Shown here piece after piece: positions 14,907-30,200 of a DNA stretch of 64,000 nt. Below the pieces are notes generated by a model that did no database searches, was not told where the DNA came from, and worked only from the letters and a program-made list of their open reading frames with translations. Position 1 is the first letter of the stretch. Every line of letters begins with the position of its first letter. The stretch comes from Plectrocnemia conspersa (lineage: Eukaryota; Arthropoda; Insecta; Trichoptera; Polycentropodidae): assembly GCA_009617715.1 (NCBI GenBank), contig VTFK01000034.1, forward strand, positions 1-64,000. The letters are read 5' to 3'. Both the position numbers and the translations under genes were made by a program.

Positions 14907-15203
14907 GTGAGACTCTTATTTATGTGTATGTTGCATTAGGATGAAAGGAAAAGTGAATCGCTTTTTGCTCTTCTGTTGCTCATTGTTGTTAGAGAACGGG
15001 TTTACTGACTTCCGATAGTTTTTCTTCAGTCTTCCTCTCTGTATCCGGATTGTTAAGCATAAATAATATTCAACACTTTAATAGACTGACTTGCTTGTTC
15101 TATATTAATCGAAACATATTTGAGTATTCAAAATGTGAGTCAGTGAAAATGCGGTGTCATTGAATGTTAATATGCCTTATTTTTATTTCTTAACAACCAT
15201 TTT

Positions 15204-15234
<31 letters not shown>

Positions 15235-18200
15235 CATAGCATTTTTGTATATGATAAATAATTTAAGAACATAATTGCGGATCCGGAAAATACTTTTGCA
15301 CAACTTAATTGAATATTTTATAATAGAATATGACTATATATTTCCCTTCAAAATATTTTTATAATTAATTTTATATTTTTTATTTGCATTTTTTGCATCG
15401 TAAGCAATAATGACTTGATTATGTGTAACAGTGCGGTTTGTTCCGTTTACGAAATTGTGCAATTATTCTAATATAATAGATCAAAATTTATTAAATAGTT
15501 TTATCTTTGAACTTGATACATATTTAATTCAATTCACTGAACCATTGATAAAGAAAGTAAACCTTTTAGCTAAAGTTATAGTACTTAAATATTTTTATAA
15601 CATTCCACTTTTTTACGAAATGGCCAAGAGATGTTTTTTATACTGTGAATTTATTTTAGTCGTTTATCTGTTATTCGTGTTTTAGTACTATTTATAAAAC
15701 AAATTGTTACGATGCTTATTTATAACTATCCAATTATACGAGAAGTACAGTATTGTTCAAATTAAATTTACCGATAAAACTATTCATATGAAACGCTTGA
15801 CGAGAAGCAATATAATACATTTTATGTACACAATTATGTCATTCCCTTCAAATGCAGACAGGCGAATAAAACAATGCTATGTCTTCGTACAATTATTTAT
15901 CAACATTGTAATACAAAAATGATGCTGTATTGAGTCATGCTTAGGCGATTCATCACATCTTACGACAACCGTTCCAAATACCCATTTTTCGACACGACGT
16001 TTTCGGTTGTGTACGATGTGGAAATGATTGTTTGTCATGCAGTATATATAACCATAATATACCATTATAGCAAATTATAAAATTTAATACATCAATAACT
16101 CATCGAACACCTTAATTTTTTTAGACAATATTTATAGGAAAAACATGTAAAATATGATCGTTAATTTATTTTTATTTTACAGACAGTCACTTTGGATTAT
16201 TGGATTGTTGGCCGTAGTTAGTGGCCAATATGTGCCTTATTCGAGCGTGGGAGACGAAAATGATTGTGCCCTTTATCTCAGCGGGCCAGGCCGTACTAGT
16301 GCTTTCGATTACAACCTCAACCTTCTCCGAGGATCCTTGTAAGTACCTGAAATAAAATACATTGCGAAATTTTATGGTTGATATAATAATTTCAATGGCG
16401 ACAAATCACTGCGGTTGTTAAATTATAGCCGTCATTAAGTGTTGTAAAAAATTATTTATTTTATAAACTTGTATCATGTATATCTTCAACCATTAGAAAG
16501 CCAAACACGCTTTACGTAACGCTCATTACATTCCACGAGTTAAGAGCAGAATCTGCCGCAAAGTAATTTATTTTAACGGAAAAATTATCTAGCAAAACTG
16601 GCTCCACTTTATGGTGGAAATGTATGTGAAGCGAAGCAAAATACTCGTTTGATAATTAAAAACATTTTTTTTCTAAATCTTCTCTTATTTTCAAGGATAG
16701 TTGCGCAAAAATAATATTTAAAATATATTTTTTTTAAGAACGAATTAAAGTAATATGTTTTTCAGCCATGATTATAAAACTACTTAGATATGGTTATACT
16801 AATACAATGTTGAAATAAATTATTATCAAGGTCATTTCCTGGCAAAATGCCTATTAAATAAATTCGCGGTCAGGTTTCGTACTTTTCCGAGCGTTGATAT
16901 CACTTGAGCTTAATCGTCGATATCGCGAATTTTAATAAGTATTATTGAAAATATGATATAAAAAAACTAATATTTAAATGTTAATAATATATTAAATTTT
17001 TATTTACTTAGAATTTAATTTATAATTTATTAAAAACTTTATTTATAGATCTTATCTTTATTTATTTATATATCATACATATTATTAATTAAATTTAATT
17101 TTTTTTTTTTTATTTATCTGTAGATTATCCGTAGAAAACTTGATAGGTTTTTATTGTTATTATATTGTTTATATGATATATAGTAAATTTATTTAAATAT
17201 AATTTCTGAGCCTAAAATTTTCATTCTATAACTTTTAATTATTAATTATTAAATTTAAATACCAAGTAATATAATTTAATATTTAATAACCAGCATGATT
17301 GACGAGTTGTATAAGTCGCTGAATATTGACTTAAAAGACAGATTCAAATCCCATATGGACCTTAGTGTTTTTCAATTTTTATTGTGTCATATCAATCGTA
17401 TATCATAATTTAGATCGCCCATAACATATTTGGTTTATCTAGATTTTTAATCTCACGGAATATTATAGTTATGATTAATTAAAATTGGGCTAGGTCGTAT
17501 CTAGGGCCGCCAAGAGCGAATCCAAGCCCTAAGAAAACGTTGTAAAAATATATATATATATATATTTTAACATCGTAATATAACTTGTTGAATAAATAAT
17601 AACAGGTATGAGTTAATCTATGCTAAAAATAAATATAAAAATTAGCCACCGTTGCGACATGTTTTTTGAAATCATATTTTATGCGAAATATTTTAATTTA
17701 ATTAGGCATTAAAAATTATTAAAAAAATGTACTCATCATATTTATCTGATAATTAGTCTTGTTTTCTTTGCTGCTCAGTGTTGCCATATAGTGAATTTCC
17801 AGTCCAGGTCAAAAGCAATGCGTTTATATTAAGACTTTTTATAACAATATTACGAGTGAGAGTCGAATAAAGCACATCTAAACCGAATTTTGACCAATAG
17901 GAGAGCGCAAAAAAACAATTATCCCTTCTCAGAAGTTAAAATCCACGTCAAAAGCAATAAAATCGTGCCGTCGCCATCGCAGTGGGAACGCTCGTTACCG
18001 AGCGTTCCCACTGCGACGGCCCCGACACGATTTTATTGCTTTTGACGTGAATTTTTGCCTTCTGAGAAGTGATAATTGTTTTTGCGCTCTCCTATTGACC
18101 AAAATTCGGTTTGAATATACTTTGATCAGCCCTTTTAAATTAGAAGTCTATAGTAATATCAGTAAGGATATCTATCATATTTTTAAAGCATAGTTTAATA

Positions 18201-21200
18201 CCGAAATGCAGACAAACTATGTGAGATGCGATGTCTGACTATATTTATTCTTTCGTTATTTTCTCCTGAGATATGAGTTAGCTTAGTTTGTATTTTGGAG
18301 TTAATAAAATTCTAAAACTATTTATAGTTTTAGATATCATTAGGTTAGGTTTGGGTTTGAACAGAAAATGGACGTTTCGCAACTGTCAAATTGAGCTTCA
18401 TAGACATATTAGATTAATTCAATTAAATTAAATTTTCGTTATTAGAAATATATATCTACTGGTATAAATATATTTGGAAAATACTAGTGAAGATATAAAT
18501 TTACCAGAAAATACACATTCAGTGTAACATTTATACATCGGTTAAAAATAAATAATAATAAGTATGAGAATATATATATTGCTACATATATAAAAGTTGA
18601 AATCATATAATTTTACAAGCATCTGCCAGATAATTTATATTTTCACTAGTAAAAATATATATCTACTTGTAAAAAATATTATGATATAATAAAATGAGAT
18701 ATTTAAAAAAATATTTTCGGGATATATTCGAGAACGTTTTTACTAGATTTTTTTTAGGAATAACCACATGACAATAAATGTATTATTTATTTATTTTGCT
18801 GCATTAATATCAGTTCTCAAATTATCTATAATATAAATATATTCTTGTTCAAAAAATATATTTTTCAGCTCATAAAGAATACTTTATATGTAAAAAAAAT
18901 AGTTTAACTACAATAAAATATTCATATTCATGTATTTTACTTAATTTTTTTCAATATTTCAGCTAAAGTAATTTCACAATAGAATCAGATTTATGTCAAA
19001 AAGATTTTTTTGACAAAAGTACTTCTTCATATAATATTTATTATTATCACATTATTATTAATTACAATACATAGTAAATATCATGTTGATTTAATGATCA
19101 ATTATCAGATCTAAATTAAAATATACATGTTTTATAGCCAATAAAATAGTAGCAATTAGCTTAGCAATTATTAAACAAAAATTTAGTATTTAAATAATTT
19201 GATATGAGTATTTTAAAAAGTTTGCAATATTTAGCTTTTAAACTAAACATAAACAATAAAATAATAAACTTTATACAGCACTACAATAACAAAATTGGTA
19301 CTAAGTTGGTTTAATACCATAGATTTTTTTCCTCACTAAAGAAAAACGTAATTAAAATATAATAATACACAATAGATTTCATTCAATTATTATATGTAAT
19401 ATGAACCATAATATATTATAGTATTTTTAATAATCATATAAGCAAAAAAAATCCAAATCTTAGGTCCACAATATTATTTTAAATTATTATATTGCGTGAC
19501 ATATCATAACATATTATAATAAATAATAAACTCTATATAATTGCTTTTAAAATAAATATAATATACAATTTTTATAATATACTCATTGATTAAAAAGCAA
19601 TAAACTTTATATATGTAAATATTTATATTCTATCTAATACATTGCTTGAAAGTGTTTTAATTTGTATCATAGTATTTTAAAATTATAGTATTGCTTTAAC
19701 TTTATTAAAACTAATGAACTAAAATATGTTTCAATCTACAATATAATCAATAACCATAAAAAATATATTGCAAAATTACTAAGCAATTTTTATACTGTAA
19801 ATTACTTTTTTATGTTTTTAAAATCAATAATTAAACCTAATGTATAAAATATCATATTTTTTTTATAATCAATAAGCAATATTTTAATTAATTCTATACA
19901 TAACTATAATAGCAAAAAATATATGCAATGAATTAGTATAAGCAACTTCTTACTGTAAATTACATTTTTATATTCAGTACACAATTATGACATGAGGCCA
20001 AACTTGCTTTAAATTAATATTAATATAATTTTTAAAATGTATCACATTATATATTAATTAATAAATAATACAATAGCAAAAAATATTTTTAAAAGCAATT
20101 TATTAACGTAAATTTATATTACCTAAATATAAATTATCCTTTGAAACTATAATAAAACAATTATTAAAGTACTATTTTTTTGTTACCGCACCCTTACAAA
20201 AACTTTATTATCGTTAAAATCAGCATGAAATTTTAAATACTAATAGAATTACCCTATATTTGTTTTAAAAACGTGTTTTTACATGTGATATTCTCTGAGT
20301 TACATTTAGATATTTTATTAATTTTTACGGTATTTATCCGTGAGATCAAATCTGTGATGTTCGGTCCAAATTATTATTATAATAATCACCTAGATCTCCT
20401 TGTTATTTTATAAGTTTTTTCAAGTTAATATATTATTTATACAAAACTTTTGTGCATAGATTTCTTGCATACATTTATTTTTATAAATAATGCAGATGTT
20501 CATCTGACTGTTTCTTGAATTCTATGATTACTTACAATGTTATGTAATTTAAAAATTTATGAAAAATATATTTAAATTTCATTTCAGTAAAAACAACTTA
20601 TTTATTTTACTAATAATTTACTTAAGAACCAAGTAGTTTTATCCGATGACTATTTTGCCCCCAAGCATTAATTCAATATTTTTTTAATAGAAATTTCTCC
20701 GCAGACTCTCTCGGAATGTATCTTGCGACAAATGCAAGTAAAAACGCTTAAACTTGAAACTTGCATCCATAATAAATAATCCACTTAACAACCTTGTCTA
20801 CTTACTACACATACTCACATACTGGTTGGTCAGCATGTCTACAATTTAGTGTTAACACTTGAGATGCCTTAGAATCGCGTCGTTTAACTACGATTCGCAC
20901 TTCCTCTTTAATGCGAATGCACGATGCCGGCATTTTCTACATGTAGTATATATTACGTAAAAGGAAACAAAAAGCATCTGCGTGCATCTTCATAAGTTAT
21001 ATAATTACAAATAATCGCCGTTGTTTATGTTTATATTTTGTCACAATATAAGTATCACGTGTATTACCAAAACACGATATTCGTTACGCTTTACGCATGC
21101 GAGAGTAAAAGTGACACACGAGACCAATGATAACGAAGAGGCGATTTGTACCAGTTTTTTTTTCGGAGCGGCCTTGAAACGGTTCTTGTACGTTTTTTTC

Positions 21201-24200
21201 AAGATCTTAGTCGTAACGATTCGTCATTGACAGTTATAATTCGCTTTACGTAATGAGACGGCTTTACCGCTCGAACGTAGCAGAGGTGAAAAACCTTTTG
21301 ATTGAGAAGAAATTTCGATTTAAGTAAAAAATAATTTATCAAATATATAATACAGAAAATTTCATTGATATTTTAACGCTGTTTTTGCCAACATATTTTA
21401 AAATAATTGTTAATTTCTGTTTTTATCGTTCATTGTAGATTAAGATGAATACACATAATGTTAAATTTATATATTTTTATGGTATGAAGAATTTTTTTAG
21501 TATTAGTACACAGCAAATCAATAAGAAGCTAAAAAATAAATAAAAAATTAATAGAAACATAATTTTATGTATAATAATTTAGTTTACTATTTTTTAAGTA
21601 GAAAAATACTTTCTATAACAACAATATTAAATTGATATATAATATAAAACACAGGAGATTTTTTTATATTTAAGAGATTTTTTAAAGCTATAAATATCAG
21701 TTTTAATTTATTATATACTTTGTAGCATAATTTATTTTTAGCAAAAATTAAAATTAAAATAAAACTTCTAACTTCTAATCATCAATGAATTAATAATGTT
21801 TATATTTCTGAACAAATTAAAGTTCGTTCTGATTAGGAATAAAGTACAAATACGTATGTTTATACATATATTTGTTAACGAATTTGTTATAAAAGTTTTT
21901 TTTTTATTTGTTTTTAAAGAGTCGATAAACAATGATTAAGTAACTTTACCTGTGTGTTGGTATTTAGGAAATGTGGAGTATAAATCATAATCGCAGTTTT
22001 TTATTTACGTTTCTTTCAACTTCAATATATTAACAAATTAGGACATAGTTAGAATATTTTTTCAAGCAGAAGTAAAGACAGAATATTCATTTTGCTGAAC
22101 ATTAAAAATAATATTAGTTATCTCATTTGTGTGTTTTTATCCAAAAAATGAGATTTTTTTATAGTTTTAAATCATAAAAGTATTTTTTAATAGTTTTTAA
22201 TAAATGTTGATTAAACTATACTTATTAAAAAATAGAGTATAGTTATAGTATTTTATGTATTATAGATAGACCAAAAATGTAGATAAACAATGAATTTTGG
22301 TAAAGATTAAAAAGCTATATTAATTATAGTAGCTCAAATTGCTAAACATTAAAAAAAATCGTTTATATAAAAAAAATAGTTACCTTATTTTGGAAAACTG
22401 TTTATTTTTAATTGTAAATCATCATTTAATGTTAACTAAATGAAACTATGTATCAACAATTTTTTATACATATTATTGGTATGTTATATGTTATAAAATA
22501 TTATTAACATAAAAATTCGATAAACAAGGAATTTTGTTTATGATTCGTAAACAAATTAACCAAGTCTAAAAAAAAACAGTATTAGACATTATCTAGGAAA
22601 TAAAAATTGGTTTTATTATGTTTTAACAAATTAAAGTATCTGTATAGTATTTTTATCTTAAATAATATTTTATTGAAGCGAAAATATTGACAAACAATAA
22701 ATTCTGTTAACGATTGAAAATCAATTTAAATTAATCTAAATAACAGATTAGTGCAAATCTGATTTTTAATGTTAAAAGTAATGGTATTTTATATGAATAT
22801 AAGTGTTAGATGCTCTCAAATATTTTTTTCATATAATATACCTTTGCTTTTATTTACTATTTTTTAATTAGTATTAAAATATATATTTAAAGTAACTGTG
22901 CTTAAAAATAAGAAGCAATAATATCTAAAAAATCTTTTATACAAAAATAAAAAAATAATGTCTTAAATATTTAAAATCAATAATATTTGTTGTTTTAATA
23001 TTATATACCTATATATAATATGTTTAATATTTTATTTGTTGCAAAATTGTGCAAAATACTTTATTTTTTTATTTATAAAATAATTTATTGTTCTAAAAAT
23101 AATAATATATTACTGCTTAAATTATTTTTTTAAATTATAATATTTTTTGATATAAGTTTATAATTTATTAATAATATTCACAATATATTTAGTGGTAAAA
23201 AATTATATTATATTTACTTTTACTTTGATTTAAATTTGACAAAAGTATAATAAAATTGTATTTTACAGCCCATATGACGGACAGCACACGTGTATAACAT
23301 ACGATGCTGTCAACCAGGCTTACATCGATGCCAGAAAGAGAATAAGTACGTATAATTATCCTAAAATAATAAAGATTAGAATGTTAACCTTTTAAGTGAC
23401 TGCTAATTAAATGCCAGTTAAAGATCGACTGAAATTCAATTAAATAGACTAATCGACATCTTGGCATTTGGTACTAAATATAATATATGATTAGTTTGTA
23501 ACATATATATGAAAATTAACATTTTAACTGTATGTTATTTTAAGTAAATAGTTTGTTCAAATTTAAACTATATTTAATATTAAAATATAATTAAGCATAT
23601 ATAGAAGTGATTAAATTTAATTCATCTTATTGCAAAAAAACTAATTAACATCCTTTCATAACATCTCTTTGGTATGTGAATATTTTATCGTTCCATAAAT
23701 TAAGAAATCGTCTATAGTCACGTACTATGCCATCCTGATCAATCACGTCCGAGCAATCCTATTCAATGCTATTATAAACATTGCATAATATGCATATTAT
23801 AAATATAAAGCCTAGTTTATGCAAATTGCTTTTCAAGTTTATATTTTTTATTTCTCAGACGTTGCATCGCCTAAAGGAGATTGGAAAACGGAAGATATTG
23901 CTAGTGTCGGAGAGCTAATGCTGGACATATCCATCAACTTGGCGAGAACGTAAGTTTTTCAAATAATTTCTTCCTACACTCACATGTGACAGTCATAACT
24001 CGTTTATATATGAGGTGTTAGATTGTTATGTGAGGAACGCTTAATAAGTTATATGTACTTATAACAAAATAAAAAGCAAATATATTCCCAAATATCTTGG
24101 GGTAAAAACATATATTATATAGAAAAATTTACAATTTTTTAAATCAGTATGTATCAAAGCATCTCATCACATTTCCTACATATATGTGTTAACCATCTCA

Positions 24201-27200
24201 TATCCTTGACATGAGAGATGATAATATTGGATCAACCTAAGTGTTTTCAACAGCATAATATTGCTTACTTCTAACTGGCCTTGTAATTAATTATATACGA
24301 AGAGAACTTTCTTATCGACGAATTTCTAATTATTTAGTAGCTTGACATTCAATCCTTTATTTTTTTTTAAATTACTCGATGACTTGATCTTCATAGACTG
24401 CTTTTGCTACTGTTCTGATTTAGTGTGCGTACAAACTTTTTTATCATCAGTAAATTCGTAATTTGTACACATACAACTCAAAATAATACTACATATTTTG
24501 ACCGATCTAAATATTTTTTTAATAGTTACACTTTAGAACTTTTTCTCCCTACCTTCATCCGAGAAATAAATATAAAGCGCATTAAAAATATTTTTACAGT
24601 GTTGCTAACTCACCGTTCGTAGATACTAAATATTTATTATCGACCATATATATTCTTTTATTTTGAACAGTCACTTTATATTATATTCTTTAGTAGTTTT
24701 GATGTTCATATTGAGTTATTAAGTATGTTCGTTTTGCATGATAAATCATATACAGCATGATAAATAATCAACAAAATACTGTTAGGAACACCCTCGATCA
24801 ATCTTCGTGGGCGTTCAAGTGAAAGAAAGTATCAGATCTGATCTCTCTGTCAGCGACCTTGCACACCTTACTGACTTGCCGTTTAAAGAGGTGTATGTGG
24901 TAACAGTTTTACTGTTCACTGACGAAATTATTGTCAATTAATATAATGACACACGTGGACACTGTGCGTATTGATTTCGATCATTTTAGTCGACGATCTA
25001 GGACGTTTGCACTTAACCAAGGCCCTTGCGTTCACTTTACAATATATCATCGCACTCTTTGCCCTAGTTTGTGTTAGATAAGGGTAAATAATAAATTACA
25101 TATGTTTATATAAACGCGAAGAGCATGTTAATTAATTATTCATTGTGAGATGTTCAACCAATTAAATTGAATTTATTGATTCGTGTCGTGTAGCGGTGCA
25201 TCTCAAGGATGCGATCAGGAAAATTTACATTTTATGCTTTCTTATCGAATTAATTTTTCAATATTATGATGGCAATTTATTACGATTTTAAGTATCATAT
25301 TTCTCACGGTTTCTTATACATAAAATCAAGTTTAATTATGCTAATGTGTGAAATAGCAAACACATATAATCTACGGCTGTCCATTGTCATCTCACACTCG
25401 TGATGTTTTTTTAATATATTGTTTAGCAATAAACATCTCAACAGCCTCGCGCTAAGGACTGGTCATTTCCATTCTCATTTACGTTACATGTTCGTGAGAA
25501 TTCTTCTTTTGGCACAAATAACTGTCTTATCACATCTCCCAGATGAGTCTCGGTGGACCCGTTCATCAGTTCTTCTCTTGCATCATCTTCAGGCCTTGAC
25601 ATGGTTAACCCGATTGAAAAGCACCACTCGTGTGATCACGTGTGGGTAAGCAAAATCTGTATAAGTGTATTTTCATGCTTAAGAAACAGTATTTATACAT
25701 ATCTTCTAATATGAAACGTGTACTTAAATTTAAAGTGAGTCTTTGAATTGTATTTCCTTGTTTGTTCCTATTAAAAATATTTGATTAAAAATATTTTTTG
25801 AGCCACTCTGTATAAAAATCGCCAATGTGCAAATCGATCGTTAGCACAGCGATTTGCGCGTTGGTAAATCGAATCAAATTGTTCAATAATTGGCATTCGA
25901 TTGAGAAATTTTCATGGACTTTTTTTCAATTCTTTACATTGCCTATGACGCAATTCATAATTATTCACAGATTTTTAATCGATCCTGATGGCATAACCCA
26001 TCCATCTTAATTAATTACCGATAGTAAACAAATTCACACCATCATGGATAAAAAAAACACCTTACCATATTTTTTCAATAAATATTGGGTCACACTATAC
26101 ATCATTACTAAAATATAATAATTTGTAAAAATATAAATATAATTTAGCTACACAAAAAATCATTTTTATTTTAATGATATATTTTTTAAGATGACACCTT
26201 TTCCCACTTCTTTTAAGGTAACATCTTCTCAATATTTTGGTGGTTTTTATACATTAAAAAAAATGTTTCTATTTTAAAAATTCATAATTGCTATCTTACG
26301 AATAAAACTTAACTTTAAATTATTATAATTATTATTAATACAATATAATTAAAAATGATTTTAAAATAATTTGGCAAAAAATAAAATTTCATCTAAAAAA
26401 ATCAATATATTATTATAAATAAAAATGATGAATCATCGTTTGTATAATTTAAAAAATATATTCAGTAAAATTATAAAAAAATATTTTCAAAAAAAAAAAT
26501 AATACAAAAAAGTTGTTTTTGGAATATATTATTTTTATTGGAAATTATTCGGTTCAAGGTTTAAGATGAAATAGATAACTGTATATGTTTTTATTATCAA
26601 GATATTATGCTTGACAGCTTGAAGAATTACCAAATCATTGGGTAATTAAGCTATGCCTTACAAAAAAATGTTAATCTAAAACTTAATAGCTCTAAATGAG
26701 TAACATACATTAATAACATTTTTTTACCATTGAATTAATTAAAAATTTAAATAAAAACACTACTACAATAAACCAATTATGAAATTTACTCAATTATCTT
26801 CACTTTTTAAGATTAACCGGAAATTATAGAACAATAATAAACACGCACAAAAAACATCCATTATCTTGATTATATTTATTAAAATCTATCCATATTTTAA
26901 ATATTATGTAATACATATTTTTTGTAGTACACCTATATTTTATGGTATTTTCATAATATGTATGATTTATATCTTTAGAAAATAATAATTAAAACGTTAA
27001 ACGTTTTTGGTATAATACAAAGTGAGTTTCATAAATTTCGGTCTGCAAAAATTGATTAGTGTCGATAAATCAGCGAGAAGCAAAGCAAAGTTACAACACT
27101 GATCCATCCAGTATTATATTACAGTTGATTTTTTAGACAAGCACGGTCGATTAATATAAGTAAAGCATTTTAGTAACGCATAAAATATGACCGAGGTGAG

Positions 27201-30200
27201 TGAACAGGTGTATAACCACTTGCTCCACAAGTGTGTCAGTTTAATTAATTTCGTGGTAAAAAGGTTAAGGTGAACGGTCAAACCAGAAGAAAACGAAACC
27301 AAGTGCAGTCATATTAAATTATGTAACTTTTTTGTGTTATGTAAATGTATGTATATTTATTTTAAGTGTCTATGAAAAAGATTCACACATTACACAAATG
27401 TTTCATAAAAAGGGAAACTACTGTGGGAACACAAATAGTTAAATTTTCACTCTGCTTAAAATGATTTTTACACACTTAATTAATATTATCCGTTCTTATT
27501 CGAAACCGTAGCTAATCAATAGATTTTCCGCAACGATGCCATTTATTTACGACTTTCAAACTTTCTTTACAGCATCACTATCGAATTATATAACGGATAT
27601 AATTGCCCTTTCGCCATATTGATTGATTGTGTATGTATTTAATGATATACCTTGATCATTCATCATTTAAAAATATTTGCATTCTATTCAACTATAAACC
27701 AATGAATGAACGTTGAGATCATTATGTCAATTTTAAGATGTATGATCTTTAATAATATTGGAGCATATGTTAGATTACTTATATATTTTCTATAAATGTA
27801 TCTTAGTCCGTGATTTTTAAAATAAAAAAATACATTTCTTTTAAACATATACATATTATAAAATCATAAAAAGTCAATTTCTAATATAATATAATTAAAA
27901 TTATATGAAGTTAGTAGAAAATATATAAAACACGTTTATTAAATAAATTATGTCAATATATTTAATAAACGTGTTTTATGCATTTTTTATTTAACAAAAT
28001 ACTAAAAATGACACTTTGATTGATTTTTATGATTATTTATAATATAATATCATAAATTTATTTATGAATAGTTTCTGAGCTATGCATTAAAACATTATTA
28101 TAATATTTTCGACTACTCATATATTTTTTATATAGAAGTTCAAATCAATTTGACTCATGAAAACCTTGAAAAAATTAATTCATGCAGATATTAAAAAATA
28201 TAGAGAAAAATTAGTCACTCTTTAATATAAATTAACAATAGTTCAATTCATAAATTTTTATATAGTTATACAAATTTTAGATTTAATTGCTGGAAATATT
28301 TGACAAATCATTACTTTTGCTTTGATAAAAACTAAAGAATAGCTTTGTGAAATATAGTTTTTAATTGATGCTTTATAAATATTTATTAAAAAAATAGGTT
28401 ACATATCTATTTTTATAGTTAGTTTTAGGGTTATGAATTTGAAATTATTGGTTTTGATTTTAATTTTAATTTTATAATAAGTTACTTAACGATATATTAT
28501 ATATCTAAATTAAATTTATAAAATTATTTAAAAAATATTTTAACCATATTTAGTTACTTAATATAAATTGTTTATAATTTTAATAAGTTTTATAAGTAAT
28601 AGGGTCAGATAAATAAATTAAATTATAAATAAATTGCTGTAGCACATTTATATAATATTATTTTTTTGCTATTTTAAATTTTATTTTTGGAAACATAGAC
28701 AATAATAATTTTATTTAATCCTTTTCCTTTGGCAAAATATTAAAGAATACATTTTTTACTAGCTTTAATTTAGATAGTTTTTGAGATCTAATTTATTAAT
28801 TTTGTTTCTATATTATTGAAATTATATGTTTATTTACATATTTATGCTTTAAAATTCATACTTATCGTCAATTTTCAATACATATTTTTTAATTTTAATA
28901 AATTTAAGCAAAAATACATAAAATACAATTATGTACAAAATAAATTAATGTAGTTGATTTCAGTTATATTAATTATTGCTTTTTTATTGATTTTATTGCT
29001 AACCTATTTTGGAAAAATTCATCGTTTTTCAATACTTTTGCTTCGGCTAAATAATAAAAATAGCCTTCAATAGTCAGTTTTGACGAAATACTAAAAAAAA
29101 TATTTTTAAATTTATTTTACATGATTATTTGTTACAAAATATATTAAATTTATTTATAGATAGTTTTTGAGCTATACATTAAAATATTTTTTTATTATAT
29201 CAGTATTATTTTATTTGACTATTTATTTATTTTGCTGGCAAGCGCTTGAAAATAAATAACATTGGTTTCGTCTGCGTCGTTTCATGGTCACTAACCCTTT
29301 CCCCCTTTTGAAAGCGTTAAATCCCTCGATTTAAAAATCCAGCTCGACTTTAAAAAATCATTCTATGAGCTATGGTGATCACCGCTCTAAAAAATATTTT
29401 ATTCATTTTGGAGTACCACAGAGATTCAATCAAGTCTCTTTGTTGTTAGAGAGATTCCAAGGAAAATTTCTATGATATCTCTACAAGAGGGAGTACGGGT
29501 CGCATCCGTATTTTTATCCTATTGCCTTTTTACTAGGAGTGTAGCACAATTTACTGCATTTTTGGCGATGAAGCACTTTTTTAAATTCCTAAGGGGGTGT
29601 CGACAACCTGAAAATGCTCTGCTTTTTTCGGCTCTAAAGAGTTGCGATCGCGCTCCTTATTCTTGCTCGTAACGAGCAGTATATCAGCACTTAACTTAAC
29701 GAGCTTGCCAGACACAAAGATGTTTTCAGTGATAACTATGAGGAGCTGGAAAATTTTATGTGGAATGTTGCTCATCTTTTTAGTTATTTTTAATGTTTAT
29801 TATTGTTTATATAATGGGCATCATGACGCATTGGGGATAATATTTTTTTTATAAAGAATAATTAGTAAAATATTATTTATAATTTAATCCCAATGCGACG
29901 AGTTACTTATAATTTTAAAAGTTCTCGTTTTTGATGAATTCAAAATAATTTTATATATGTTTTATATTTTAATTAAAATATATATAGATATATACTATGT
30001 ATAATATTAAATAAATAGAAAATTTAGCTTAATATATTATAAAATAAAAGATATTTTAAAAGTTACCAGTATTATTTAAATTATAATTAAAGAAAGTACA
30101 AAAATTGAAAGGTAATATATGTTAGATAGTATGTAAAGTTTTATTCTCGCTTCGTCAAAAGGCCTTGCAATTATTTCACTAGTTTCTCTTAAACTTTGTG

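Noticed and set aside
25419..25649. 76-codon frame in peroxidase intron 4
   Set aside because: Weak composition signal only; the flanking exons join perfectly without it.
29472..29854. Overlapping short frames on both strands
   Set aside because: Mutually overlapping, no motif, and likely a product of the local GC-richer island.
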